DNA from: Parus major
Lineage: Eukaryota; Chordata; Aves; Passeriformes; Paridae
NCBI RefSeq assembly: GCF_001522545.3
Contig: NC_031774.1
Coordinates: 51,365,363-51,429,362, forward strand
Direction: 5' to 3'
Length of the DNA: 64,000 bases
Below the pieces are notes generated by a model that ran no database searches, was not told the DNA's origin, and was given only the letters and a program-made list of their open reading frames with translations. How positions within the stretch are numbered: the stretch's first letter is position 1; the number at the start of each line of letters is the position of its first letter. A program made the position numbers and the translations under genes. Positions 19,851-30,945 of this stretch are shown here, piece by piece.

Positions 19851-22800
19851 CTGAAATGGATTTAAAAACCAAACGTATTGACCAGAACATTTCAGCAATT
19901 CTGTAAAAGCTAAATTATACTTGTAATATATGGATCATAAACACCCCCTACCTTACATAAGCTATTCCCCAAATTTAGCTTTTTTTTACAGCATTAATGA
20001 TGTTTTTACATTACAATATAAAAAGCTAAACAATTTCCACAGCTTTGGGATGTATTTTACACACTGCTGATTATGAGTTCGCATTTAATTATAGAATAAG
20101 CAGTGGTACTGGTTCTCAGGACCCACTGTAAAATTATCAGTTACAGCTATTCCTCGAGTAACTGAAATTTGATTTCAAAATTTGGTAATGCAATACAAGC
20201 TTCACATTTTAGAGTCATTCTTAATTTTAGCTAATCTTAAGGATGCCCTCACATGCTGTGGGCATCACTTCAGCAATGCATGATCACCAATGAGTAATAA
20301 CAATAGTGAAAAGCAACAGTAAAAAAATCCAACAGACCAAAACCAAAGCGTTTATTGCAAAAACTGTTACTAGTTATGTTAGTACAACTGGTAGGGGGGT
20401 TAAAATGCATCTGTAATCTTTCACTGTTTGAATTCCTAAAAAATAACCACACAAAGTATTTTTAAAGAGAGACTGATCTTGTGCTTCCAACTTAGCTTGA
20501 ACTATCATTGCCTTCAGAAGGATTTAGTCTTTCATGGAGTAGACAGCATCACTAAATGATTCAGTCACAATGGGTGTTTTGACAGCAGTTGTCTTTGTCA
20601 TTCTTACTCTCTTAAGCTGGCAGAAACTAATACATAAGATTCCTGCTAAACTGTGGTAGTGAAGTAAGAAGCCAAGCTTCACAGAAGTATGTTTTTCACT
20701 TCACAAAGAAGGCAGCTGGTTTGCATGCAATCAGGCTTCCCTTGAATTCAGACAGTTTTAAAACTGGAGAAATACCAGCTGGGAGGCGGTACCTTTTCCC
20801 ATCAAGTGAACGCTAAAAGAATTAATGTTAACAGTAGAGTGTAACATTTCTTTACTTGTCTTGATTGACACTGAGATCAGAGGTATTTTTCTTTGGCTGC
20901 TTGAGAATTAACTGAGGTATAGCTTGCTCTTTGCATTCAAGGATTTAATTTCAGTGTCAAGTAACAAGTCAAGTAGTTAAGCCTGCAGCTTAACACCAGC
21001 AAGTTGCAAATATGTCTCTGCCTGCAGAGGATGTGGCTGTTGCAGCTTGGACACTGTACGATGCTGACAAATTTAGTTCTATGCTGTAATTGTTGCATGT
21101 CAGACAATGCTTGGCAGTCATCAGCAGTAACCCTTTATAACCAAGTAGTGCTTTTGTGCGTTTATTGATTAGTCACTTGTAAAGGAGACAGCACTCTCTC
21201 CCTTTCAGGCAAGACATCCAGATAAGAGGGCTTATTTTTCAGTCATAAATTAGATGACACTGATGACACAATGTAATTAGCTAAGACAATCAATATTTTA
21301 CTTACAGAAGTGTGGTGTGGGCCATGTATGAAAGAAGGGTGCCGTGCAATTCCCAGCTCCGTGGTGGAATGTTTCCAAATCACAGATTGCTTTAGTAGTC
21401 GAAGTAAGCTTTTCCATTTTCAGTTGTATTTTTGTCTGAAAATGATGAACATGGAACATTAATGAATATCTCAGGAACATTAGGCTAGTATAATCTTAAG
21501 CATTTTTTAAAACACACTATATATGAAGGCTATTTAATATTAACATTTCTAGCTCACATTTTTTAACTCCATACAGGAATCAAAACTGGAATCTATACAA
21601 AAACTTAATATGAGATACCCTGAAATTTTGAACACTGTTATGTATGACTCTATTTTGGACATTCTTTTGTTTCCCCACATGTAGAAATATACTATAGCCC
21701 TCTCATTTTTTTATCTCCCTAATTTTTCCTATAGCAATTTAGCACTGGGGAAAAACATCACACTGGTATAGCACAAGCCCTATCAAGACATTTTCTTTCA
21801 TTACTATATTGAGATGACTTTAATTTCCAAAGATCAGCAGCAGGTGAGAAAAGCAGCTCAAGCTACTTCAGCTGATCTAAGAGCTTGCTTCAAAAATAGG
21901 TCATTTCATCCATTTCCCTCATGTTCATCTGAGTTCATGCATTCAGGTATGAATATTTACACCAAAATGAAGCTTGCAGGCAGTATCTTTACATCAAGTA
22001 GCTAAACCACAGATACACAGATTCATCTGTGAGCCTGTAAGCTCATGTATAAACTCCTAAGGAATGAAAAATAAATTAGGTCATAGTAGTTATGTTTAGT
22101 ATCCAATCCAACACTGGCTGCTTAGACTCCTGTTACTCAGGAAGAGTAAAAACTTTCAATGCATTTGTACTGTGAACACAAAAGTACATCAAGGGAAAAA
22201 AAAACAAAAAAGAAAATCTCCACATGTTTTCCCCACAGAACAAAATCTGAGGGAAATCTAGACAGTTTCCTGCTTTTTCTAAATACTGGAAGACTGTATC
22301 CTGTCTATATAAAAAAACAGATCTACCATCCTTTTAATGGGCCTCCACTTTGGCAAAAGGCTATAAAAGTTATTTTTAATAAGAATTTTAAATTACAGTA
22401 TCTGGCAGAAAAAAATTTGTTTGCTTCCTGTCAAACTGACAGGTGACATTAATTCCTAGCAAGGTATCCAGAAAAAAAGGTGGGTTACATAATTATCTTA
22501 CTCCACTCTCCAGAGAAAGAGATCTGCACAGCAAATACAGGTAGGCAGGCTAAAAATATGACTGCATTACGTCTTATCAAGACAGCTGCAAGGATATGAT
22601 GGCAGGTAAAGCACTGCTTTATGCTTTGCTGTTTCTTTTGTTTTAAACAGAGGGAATATCCAGGATGAGAAACAGAAAACAGGTGCAGTTTTGGAATGCA
22701 CTTTTTATGATTTGTTTTCAGATCACTTTATAAAAGGGGGAGTAGAACTATAAGCCAAAAGAAGATGCAAAACCAGCTTTTAAATTTACCAATCAATCAA

Positions 22801-25702
22801 ATAAATGGCACACTCTGGATTTATAGTCATTTAGGTTTGAAGCCAAAGAACTATTAATGAAAGCCCCAATTTTCTGTCTACAATAAATACTTCAGGACAT
22901 TTCCTTGTTACCAGAGCACACTTGGAATTGATTCATACTGACTAAGTCTGAAAAAGGCGTATTACCATATGCTTTAAAGTCTCAAGTAATTCTGCACAGC
23001 ACTTGTCCAGCTCTTCATTGTATTTTGGGGTTGGCTTTTCAGGTTCTGTGGCATTGTTATCACATGTTATCTCCAGTTTGTTGTCTTGAAACCTAAAACA
23101 GAAACATAAGACAGCATACAAAACTACATATAGGTTTACTTGAGCAGTGCAGATTTAACATCCTTGTGGTCTGATCCTACAAAATCTCTCATTCACAGGC
23201 TGTTCATGAGAATTCCTACATAAAAATAGCACAAAGCATAGCTGGCCATGTGAGCAAATGGGGCTAGTACCATAATAATCAGAGAAATACAGAACTACTC
23301 TACCTTAGAACATGTGCTTAAAAAAAAACATTTGCATGTGTTAAGATAACTCTTTTTTCCTCTTTACTTTGCCCCTGTGCTGGAGGTTATTCTCTCGTGA
23401 CCAACAAGGTAAGCCCAGGCTCTAGCTGCTCCACAGGACAATCTGGTTTCCAACTACAAACTCGCCTTTGTGCAAATTTAAGCCAAGATATTTATCTGTG
23501 ACCCCAGAGCAGCCAATACACAGTCACCTGCCCTATCTGGCAGACTTTCCCACACCAGCTGTAAACTCAGAGAGAAAGCTGCTAAAGAGCAAAAGCAACA
23601 TCTGGCACCATTACAGCAAAATATTCCTCAGCTTGTACCTGTCAGAACCCTGTCAGAAAAAACCTCTTCAGCTGTCAGGGCTCTGGAGAAGCTGCTCAAA
23701 GTCCTGTTAGTTAAGGATTTTCGTTACAGCATGAAAATAAAAGCTCTAGCAAAGTGGGGTTTTTTCAGTTTTTCTCTGTTTTTATTTTTTTATGGTGGTT
23801 GTGGTGCATTATTTTTGTTGGCTCTTTGTTGGTTTTGTTTTAAATCATCACCATTGAAACTTTTGTCTGTCCAAATCACTGATTCTTTCTTAAAACCTTC
23901 TGAACTTTAGACTTGAGTTTTTTATGCCTCACTGTAAAATATGCAAGAGAATAAGGGAACTCACATGGGCTGAGATTTATGGAATTAGGTTTTAATTTGT
24001 TACATTATGTAAGTATTTAAAATATGTTATGTTTGATTATGTAAAATAAACATTTCCCATTTCTTGCAAATATCATTATTAAACGAGTCATTATTTGAAT
24101 GTAAATAGTTTATGTAACCAAAAAATGCAACTGCTGAGTTTGATCTGAGAGCTAGCTTATCCACTGTGACATGTTCTTTCCCCATCTCCCAAAAGAACTT
24201 TCCAGTGAAGAAAGCAGATTAATCTCTCAATAAAAGCAATCTTTATCCTATCTTTATTAGTATTAGCATACTTACTGCTCACTGATCCTCATGTTGACTA
24301 TTTTGTTTGCTGTAGTAAATCCATTATCATTTAGTCTTTCCCATTTCATCATTAAATTATGCCAGTCTGCTGCATTATCTTTAATTTTTCTTGCACTGAC
24401 AGATAAAACAGGCCTTCTTGGAGTACTATCATGAGGACTTTTTGCTGTATGAGAAAATAAAGATATTGAAGCCATTTAAAGCATACAGAAACAAATCAGT
24501 GCCCAGCAGCTATTCGTGTGAAGCATTTCCTTGATTTACTGGAAAATATTGATTAATGTAAAATGGAATTTACATTAACTGTCTTTGGTCACAAAATCTA
24601 ATTCCTCTTCTATTTGTATTTGCAAGAAAGCCAGGTTATTAAACAAATGCAAGCACATTCTGAGATGTGAAGTTGAAGCATGGACAGCAGTGGCTTTGTA
24701 GTGCTGGCAGACCTAGTAGTCTTCTGACATCAAAGGCCAGCCAGATGCTGATGCAATGTATGAGAGAGAAATCATGACAATTCAAAATCAAACAATTACT
24801 GTGCATGCATGCAGGGCTCATGCCATGAACATCAGAATTAATTCACAGCAACACGTGAGCTGCAAGAGCTTGGGGAAAGGTTGGCCCCTGGTGAAGGTGC
24901 TGGGTGCTTTACTGCTGAGCACAAAGCCCTCGTTTCATGGTGTCTCCGTGGAAGGCAGACAGCTGTAAGAACCCGCTGCATGCCCCCTGATCACACAAAA
25001 CAGCCCCACCTTTGCACCGCAGGCCCTGCCCTAGCAGCCAAAGCAGGGCTCAAATCCAAGCCAAACACCCTGCCTGAATGTTTGCTGGCTTCAACTTTTA
25101 TCCACATAGATGCCTGAAAAGAGTTCACCAAATCAAAAGACGTTAAGTCCACACAAAATCATAGACTGGCTCAGGTTGGGAGGGGCCACAGTGGGCCAGC
25201 CGGCCCAACCTTCCTGCAAGCAGGCCATGCCAGAGCACATGGCACGGGATTGCATCCGGACGGGTCTCGGCTATCTCCAGTGAAGAAGACTCCACAACCT
25301 CTCTGGCTCGTCTGTTTCAGGGCTCGGTCACTGCATAGTAACGAAGTTCTTCCTCATGTTCTGGTGGAACTCCCTCTGCATCAGTTTCTGCCCGTTGCCT
25401 CTGGTCCGGTTGGTTGGCACCACCGAGAAGAGCCTGATCAATTCTCTTGACACCCACCCTTTAGATATTTATACAGAGATGTGGTAAAACACATGGGGGT
25501 CCCCGCTCCACCTGAGGCATCAGCGAGGTGCTGCACACGGTGCATATCGGCCTGCGGCAGTAGCTGCCCGGCGGGCTCGCAGAGCACCAGGGGCACGTTA
25601 AACCCCCTTAATTTGCTGCAAAAACGCCGGGACCCCACCGGTGGCTGCTCCCTGCTACTCTCCCATTCGCCTCCTCCGGCTCCCCCCTCACTCACCCGCC
25701 AT
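19648..25702 (-). CDS. CINP: CINP, cyclin-dependent kinase 2-interacting protein (gene span)
   Basis: Five coding exons in transcript order: 25702-25696, 24444-24276, 23092-22966, 21435-21306 and 19850-19648. They total 636 bases, 211 residues plus TAG, against about 212 in human. Intron phases are 1, 2, 0 and 1, and every junction restores the frame. The protein begins MAAKSPHD, then RRPVLSVSARKIKDNAADWH, the most conserved segment; the middle has KYNEELDKC and KIQLKMEKL with coiled-coil character; then FFHTWPTPHFYEVSLKL and the end LLLEAMLLETGHRQC. CINP binds CDK2 and CDC7 with the origin recognition complex and also ATRIP, linking origin firing with ATR checkpoint signalling in the nucleus. 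It is head to head with TECPR2. Confidence 0.97.
19851..21305 (-). other. CINP intron 4
   Basis: About 1.45 kb of AT-rich intron. I see no exon, RNA gene or named repeat in it. Confidence 0.75.
21306..21435 (-). CDS. CINP: CINP coding exon 4
   Basis: Phase-0 start TKIQLKMEKLTSTTKAI after acceptor CATTTTCAG, then DLETFHHG and FFHTWPTPHF plus one base before donor GTAAGT. It covers about residues 102-144. Confidence 0.95.
21436..22965 (-). other. CINP intron 3
   Basis: About 1.5 kb of AT-rich intron with no recognised feature. Confidence 0.75.
22966..23092 (-). CDS. CINP: CINP coding exon 3
   Basis: The first base completes a glutamine codon (CA|G), then FQDNKLEITCDNNATEPEK and YNEELDKCCAELLETLKHM before donor GTAATA. 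It covers about residues 59-101. The second half is a predicted helix matching the mammalian YNEELEKL segment. Confidence 0.95.
23093..24275 (-). other. CINP intron 2
   Basis: About 1.2 kb of AT-rich intron. I see nothing further to annotate. Confidence 0.75.
24276..24444 (-). CDS. CINP: CINP coding exon 2
   Basis: Acceptor TTTCTCATACAG, then bases CA completing an alanine codon, then KSPHDSTPRRPVLSVSARK and onward to NMRISE plus CA before donor GTAAGT. It covers about residues 3-58 and holds the best-conserved block of the protein. Confidence 0.96.
24445..25695 (-). other. CINP intron 1
   Basis: About 1.25 kb. It contains the minus-oriented CR1 fragment at 25155-25475 and, at its 5' end, part of the shared CpG island. 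Confidence 0.8.
25155..25475 (-). repeat. CR1 LINE 3' fragment in CINP intron 1
   Basis: The plus strand starts with the characteristic reversed CR1 tail (AATCATAGACTGGCTCAGG) and goes on through CACGGGATTGCATCCGG, TCCACAACCTCTCTGG, GTTCTTCCTCATGTTC and TTGACACCCACCCTTTAG. It is the same segment of CR1 as the copy at 5510-5930 and in the same orientation. Ends are approximate. Confidence 0.85.
25696..25702 (-). CDS. CINP: CINP coding exon 1 (7 coding bases)
   Basis: ATGGCGG followed at once by donor GTGAGTGAG. The leftover G joins CA of exon 2 to give alanine, so the protein starts MAAKSP, matching the MEAKT start of mammalian CINP in position. The start context GCCATGG is a strong Kozak match. 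Confidence 0.92.
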
Positions 25703-25720
25703 GGCGACCCCGCCGCCCCG

Positions 25721-25727
25721 CGGAAGT
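25721..25727 (+). promoter_or_regulatory. ETS/GABPA-like site
   Basis: CGGAAGT, the core of ETS-family sites common in bidirectional promoters, 20 bases from the CINP start codon. Confidence 0.4.
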
Positions 25728-25740
25728 TCGCTCACGTCCG

Positions 25741-25750
25741 GCCCCGCCCA
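25741..25750 (-). promoter_or_regulatory. SP1 GC box
   Basis: GCCCCGCCCA is the reverse complement of the GC-box consensus TGGGCGGGGC. It lies between the divergent first exons. Confidence 0.5.
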
Positions 25751-25862
25751 GCCCGGCCCCCGAGCGGCGCAGGCACCGGGGCAGCCGCCGCTCCGCCGCC
25801 TCGGGGCTCGGCGACGCCGCTCCCCGCCACCCTCCCTGAGCCGCCGCCCGCGCCCCGGAGCG
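25750..25862 (+). other. TECPR2: TECPR2 non-coding exon 1 (start uncertain)
   Basis: The CpG-rich sequence ends in a strong donor, GAGCG|GTGAGTG, at 25862/25863, the only good plus-strand donor upstream of the coding exon at 30727. There is no ATG between 25750 and 25862, so this is 5' UTR. The transcription start is my estimate. Confidence 0.6.
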
Positions 25863-28800
25863 GTGAGTGCAGCCGCGGCCCTGCGGAGCTGGGGGGGACC
25901 CCTCAGGGGCCGGCTCCTGGGGCGCGGGTGCTCTCGCTGAGGGGGCTCGGGGCGGGCTCCGGCGGGGGTCGGCGGCTGTCACCGCCCGCGGAGTGGCTGG
26001 AGGGGCTGCGTCGCCCTCCCCTTGCCGGGGCTCTGCGTCTGGGCGGTAAATCCGGCATAAGCCGAGGTAAAGCCGGCGGGAAGGCGAGGCAGCCCCGTGG
26101 GTGTCCTGCCGGGAGCCACTGGCTCTGTCCTTCTCTGGCAGGGGCTGCAGCCACACGGGTGTGTAGGAGGCACCTGTTGGGAAGGAGTTTTGAAACACCT
26201 GAGTATGTTTCAATAAAATATGCTTAAGAAATACGTATGAGGGAGGGAGGTGAAGGCAAGGGGGAATAGCGTCAAAGTGAAAGAAGGGCAGGTTTATGTT
26301 AGATACTAAGAATAAATTCTTTGCTGTGATAGTAGTGAGGCACTGAAACAGGTTGCCCAGAGAAGCTGTGGATTCTCCATCCTTGGAAGTGTTTATGGTG
26401 AGTTTGGATGGGGCTCAAAGCAGCCTGGTCTAGTGGAAGGTATCTCTGTCCATGGCAAGAGTGTTGGAACTGGATGATCTTTAGGGTCCCTTCCAACCCA
26501 AACCATTCTAGAATTCCGTGAAGATTTCATAGGGTGTCACAAGACCATCAGGATGAATACAGCTGAGTTTTCCCATCCCTTTAAGGATGTGCAGTGACTG
26601 TAGCTTCCCCTTTTCTACCCTTTCCACCTCTTTCATCTAGATTTTTTGTTTTGTTTTTTTAATTTTTTTATTATGTCACAGAGAAACAAAACAAACATCA
26701 TTCGAACCAAAAGTGTAACATTTAATGAGTTGTGTAAAGCCAAGTGTTTGTTAATCAGGTCACCATGACCTGCGTGCCAGCTGGTTATTTGCCTGTGTGC
26801 AGGACACGTGAAAGCAGAGCTCCTTTGGCGGGGTGTGTGTTTGTGTTCTCTGCTCTGCTTGGCAGTATTCTGCTGTGAAAAGCTCTGGAGATGTGACAGT
26901 GGGGCAGCCTGCTCTAGGGCTGAATGTGTGAGAAGTATTAGAAAAGAAAACCGCTTTCCTTTTTAGTTGCCAGGATCTAGGCTGAGAACAGAGACTGCTG
27001 TGTTTAGCTGTGGTCATATGGGAGTTTGTTCTCTGAAGAACTTAAATGCAAGTTTTAATGTCAAAGATTAAAAAAAAAACCCTGGAGCTGTTGTCCCTCT
27101 AGTACAAACAGGACCCTGGGGCTCACAGAAATGCAGTGACAGCTTTAGTTTCCTGCAGTCTATCTGTGGCATATCCTGGCACTGAACCTTTAGCCACTGC
27201 CTGTCTGCGGAACCACAGGATTATCTTTCACTTAAGTTGCCTCTGTTACACAGCATTGAGCCTTATTTCTGTTCCTAACACCAGAAAAAAAAAAAAAAAA
27301 ATTAAAACTATTTTTGAAAGCATGGCCTTGAATGCAGTATTTAAGAACTTGTGAAGTCTAAGAGCTGAGTAGGAAGGACTCTGGTGATTGTTTTTGATGT
27401 GGTATTTTTCTCCACTTTATCTCTACTGCAGGACAGCTGCTTAGCACAGGCTAATTTTCCCTGTACGACTGTTACTTCAGAATAACTGTGGCTGATACAG
27501 ACTGAACACATGCATCCAGTTCCAAAATCTGCATGAGAAAATAGATTATATCCACTGTTTGCCTTAGATTAATGAGGTAGGAAAAACAGATAACAATTAA
27601 TCCTAAAGCTATTACAGACTACATGTGATACGTAACTATCATTAGAGGGATATTAAAGACTTTAGGCTCAAAAACAGAGAATAATGGCATTTGTGTAGAT
27701 ATTTTGACTGTACTGGCCATATGGGAGATCTTCTAGTCCCTTATACATTTGGTTAGTGTAGATAAAATTACTTAATTAGTAGTATTTTTAATAAAAATAT
27801 GGTTTTGAGTTTTCACTTTTATGTTTCTTACCCAAGCAGTAGAGTATTTTGTTACTCTATAAACCACTCAAGATGAAACTAATTTGTGTACAGTGTCAAG
27901 AAATTAGTGTTCATTGATAATTTTTTCTCTTTTTTGATTGTACAGGGTGAATGGGTTATAGAGAACAAAATCTTAATTTGTTTTTTTGACTGCTTTGCCA
28001 TCAGAGATTGTATATAAATTTTACAAAGAGTGAGAACCCTTACATAACAGCAGAGTTTTTAAATTTACCTTGTATGTGACAAGAAATAATTCTTCCCGTT
28101 TGTTTGGGGGTTTTTTGTGGTTTTTTTTTTGGTGGGTGGGAAGAAAAAAACCCTATTAAACTTTCCTTTTCACTCCTTTTTAAAATTAAATGTAAACTTC
28201 CAAAATATAGATCAGGTAGCAGATAGGGTTATTGTAGAGGAAAGATGAAAAGTCTTTTTCTGCATAATATAAATCTGCATATTTCCATAGCTGGTTATCA
28301 GTTACTCTGTTTTTAATGGTTTAGTTGAGCTGGAGAATAAGTGGTGGAAACTAAGAAAGGATGAATTCTGATGGCTTGGAAGGTTCTCTAGTAACTGTGA
28401 GGAGTGTGAGGTGGTTCCAGCTACAAGAGAAGCTTTGGATGGTGACAGGTATAAATTGCAAGAGTCACAAAGGGGACTTAAAAACCAAAATATGTGAAAT
28501 TCATGAGGCAGTAGCTGACTTGTGATAGAAGCTGAGGTTAGACAGAGGTAGATTAGTAAATGCGAGACTCAGGACAAAAGCTGGATTTTGTTTTATTAGA
28601 GAAAAGAAAGAAAGACCCTTGACTAGTAAAATTACTAAAGTGGCAGAACAGCACATTTAGAACAGCGGATGAGACTTCAGCAATAGATTCTTTTTATATT
28701 TAGTTGACTCTAGACAGAAGGTAGTAAATGCTGAAGGAAGGGGTTGGAGACCTAAAATATATGATAGGAAATAGGTGATTTGTGAAAATTTTGTGGAAGT

Positions 28801-30660
28801 GTCATGATGCACTAAGGTTATCTGTTATCTCTGAAAGATACTCTTCATTCAGAAATAGTTTGGATGCATATCAGCTGGTCTTTATGATACTTCATTAAAT
28901 ACACCTTGACAGGCTGTAAACATAGGAGAAGAGTGGAATTAATTTCTAAACTCTATCAAGCAGTAAAATTTACCACAATTAGAAACATCTAACAACTGGT
29001 GCTAGTGTAGTTATTGGCAATTTTTGTAGCAGACAAAATATAAGCCTAGTAACCAGTCTTTATTCTTGTGGGCTTGTCTATGACATGCATGGGCAATGTC
29101 ATGCAAACAGTCCCTTTGGACTTAGTGGAATTTTATATTGACAGCAAGTGTTGCAGGGTCCAAAGTGTGTGTGCTGAATGCTCTTGCACAAAAACTGAAA
29201 CAGTTGGAAAACTGAGGTGCCAGAGCTTTTCACAGTAATGGAAATACTAAGCTAGAACAGTTTTTTTTTTCTTTTTTTTTAAAATTTAGTTGATACATAC
29301 TGCGAGCAGTGTATGAAGCTGCCAAACAAAAAACATTTCTATCCTTAGAGAATGAAAAACTAGATGCAATAGGACGTATCACAAATTGCAGTAGTACTCC
29401 ACAGAATAATTGTGAGCATTTAGAAGCATTTCTGAATTTAATTGGCAGATTTCTGGTTTTTATTTCTCTAAGGAAGTTCTAACTCTGCTGACTCTCAAGA
29501 AAATCTTGAATGGTAAGATCTTAAACAACCATGAAAAACTTTCCTGTCTACAGATATCCAAAATTCTTGTCTTGGAAAAGTGCAAGACTCTATACCATTT
29601 TGTTAATCAGACATGCCCATGGCAAAATAAAATTTGAGAAGTGAAAGTTTCTTTTCTTTTCCATGTTTCAAAGTCACCCATGAGGAGAAGCAGCAGCTAC
29701 TGCTGCAAAATGTTCTTGTCAAGGCTGTAGTGATGAGAAAAATTACTGGGTTTAATTAAATTTTTTAAATAGTTTTACATTGCTCATGATCAGCTTTTTC
29801 TGAGGGTGCCAGTATGTTTTTACTGTGATGATCTCTGACTATGTTGTAGAAGGCAAACAGACTCTTTGTTTCTGTTATGCTTAGATATTGTCCTCTAAGT
29901 ATATTTACAGTATTGCTCACAAGCATAAAATTATTTTCTTATCCATTAAAGGAAACCTGGACATATGGTACTTTTTTCCTGTTTGCTCCTTATCTTTCTA
30001 AATTCAGTTGCTACATGGATATTTTCCTGTGTCTATCAAAATAGGAGTTCTTTAGTTTTTGCTCTCCCCTTTCTTCCCACATTATTCTAATTTTTTTGGT
30101 TGTTATATGAATGTATAGCAGATGTAGCTCCAGCTGAACAGTTTCTCAACTGTGTTTTTTCTTGGGCTATGGGGCATTAAGGAGTGGAGCACAAATGCCA
30201 GTCTGTTGCTTTGATTTTGCAGCACTGTCTGACTCAGTGAATATCCCATGCTCTTGGGCACTGGTTGGATTGAGGGTGGAGGCTGCAGAAAGATGAAGAA
30301 ATACATCACATGGGTTGTTCCGTGTCAGAGTCCTCATGGTTTATTCACTAGGCAGATGTAAAGAATCATTGCATTTCAACTCTACTTTGACAAGCTTACA
30401 GATGCAAGAAAAAGTGATTATCCCATATTTAGTGGTTACCTTTCATCCTTATATGTTAGTTGAATTTAAGGAATACACTTTTTGGTAGGAAAAAGTTTCT
30501 TCTAAGAATAGGTTACATTCATTACAAGAGTTTAATTTGCTCTTTCTTTATGCAGAGCAAAATCTGAGAATTTTTTTTTTCTTTTTTGCTTAATTGTGGC
30601 TGTTAACCTTTTACTCTTTCCACACAAATTAATGACACGTCTTTTGCTTTTGTCTTTCAG
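25863..30660 (+). other. TECPR2 intron 1
   Basis: A 4.8-kb intron from donor GTGAGTG to acceptor TTTTGTCTTTCAG. It begins in the CpG island, contains a plus-strand CR1 tail at 26250-26520 and an A run near 27285-27300, and is otherwise AT-rich without recognisable genes. Confidence 0.75.
26250..26520 (+). repeat. CR1 LINE 3' end in TECPR2 intron 1
   Basis: Forward-oriented CR1 3' sequence: AAGGGGGAATAGCGTCAAAG, GAAACAGGTTGCCCAGAGA, CAGCCTGGTCTAGTGGAAGG and the terminal GGTCCCTTCCAACCCAAACC followed by ATTCTAGAATTC, a decayed form of the CR1 terminal repeat. No coding part is left. Confidence 0.88.
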
Positions 30661-30726
30661 ATTTCCTTACGTGGTCATGTAGATGTGTTTATTTCAGCCT
30701 TAAAATTGCTGATGCAAATCCTTGCT
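30661..30726 (+). promoter_or_regulatory. TECPR2: TECPR2 5' leader with two upstream ORFs
   Basis: Exon 2 leader upstream of the start codon. It holds a start-stop pair ATGTAG at 30677-30682 and a six-codon ORF starting at 30683 and ending with TAA at 30701-30703. An in-frame ATG at 30712 could also add five residues (MQILA) to the main protein. Confidence 0.6.
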
Positions 30727-30945
30727 ATGGCATCTGTGGCTTCACCAGTTATATTTAAGGAATTTTGTCCCTTGTATTATCTCCTCAATGCTATTCCTAC
30801 AAAGATCCAGAAAGGCTTTCGTTCTATTGTGGTTTACCTCACAGCACTTGATACCAATGGAGACTACATTGCTGTGGGGAGCAGCATTGGGATGCTTTAT
30901 CTCTACTGCAGACATTTAAACCAGATGAAAAAATATAATTTTGAG
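30727..30945 (+). CDS. TECPR2: TECPR2 exon 2, first coding exon
   Basis: Residues 1-73, MASVASPVIFKEF through GDYIAVGSSIGMLYLYCR to KKYNFE, then donor GTAAAT, phase 0. This is the first WD40 blade. The start codon has G at -3 and +4. Confidence 0.96.

Larger units (their letters stand above)
25500..26170. promoter_or_regulatory. bidirectional CpG-island promoter of CINP and TECPR2
   Basis: A dense CpG island holding the CINP start codon (25702-25700, minus) and the TECPR2 non-coding exon 1 (ending 25862, plus). The two first exons lie within about 160 bases of each other. Motifs between them include an ETS/GABPA-like CGGAAGT at 25721-25727 and an SP1 GC box (GCCCCGCCCA) at 25741-25750. No TATA box is evident. 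The layout implies coordinated transcription of both genes. Confidence 0.8.

Noticed and set aside
25481..26227. 248-codon plus-strand open frame at the CINP/TECPR2 promoter
   Set aside because: It lies in a CpG island and overlaps CINP exon 1, the TECPR2 exon 1 donor and intron 1. The composition is that of stop-poor GC-rich DNA.
28320..28760. Purine-rich stretch resembling the one at 42200-42900
   Set aside because: Both look like generic purine-skewed intron. I could not align them to each other or to a known repeat by eye.
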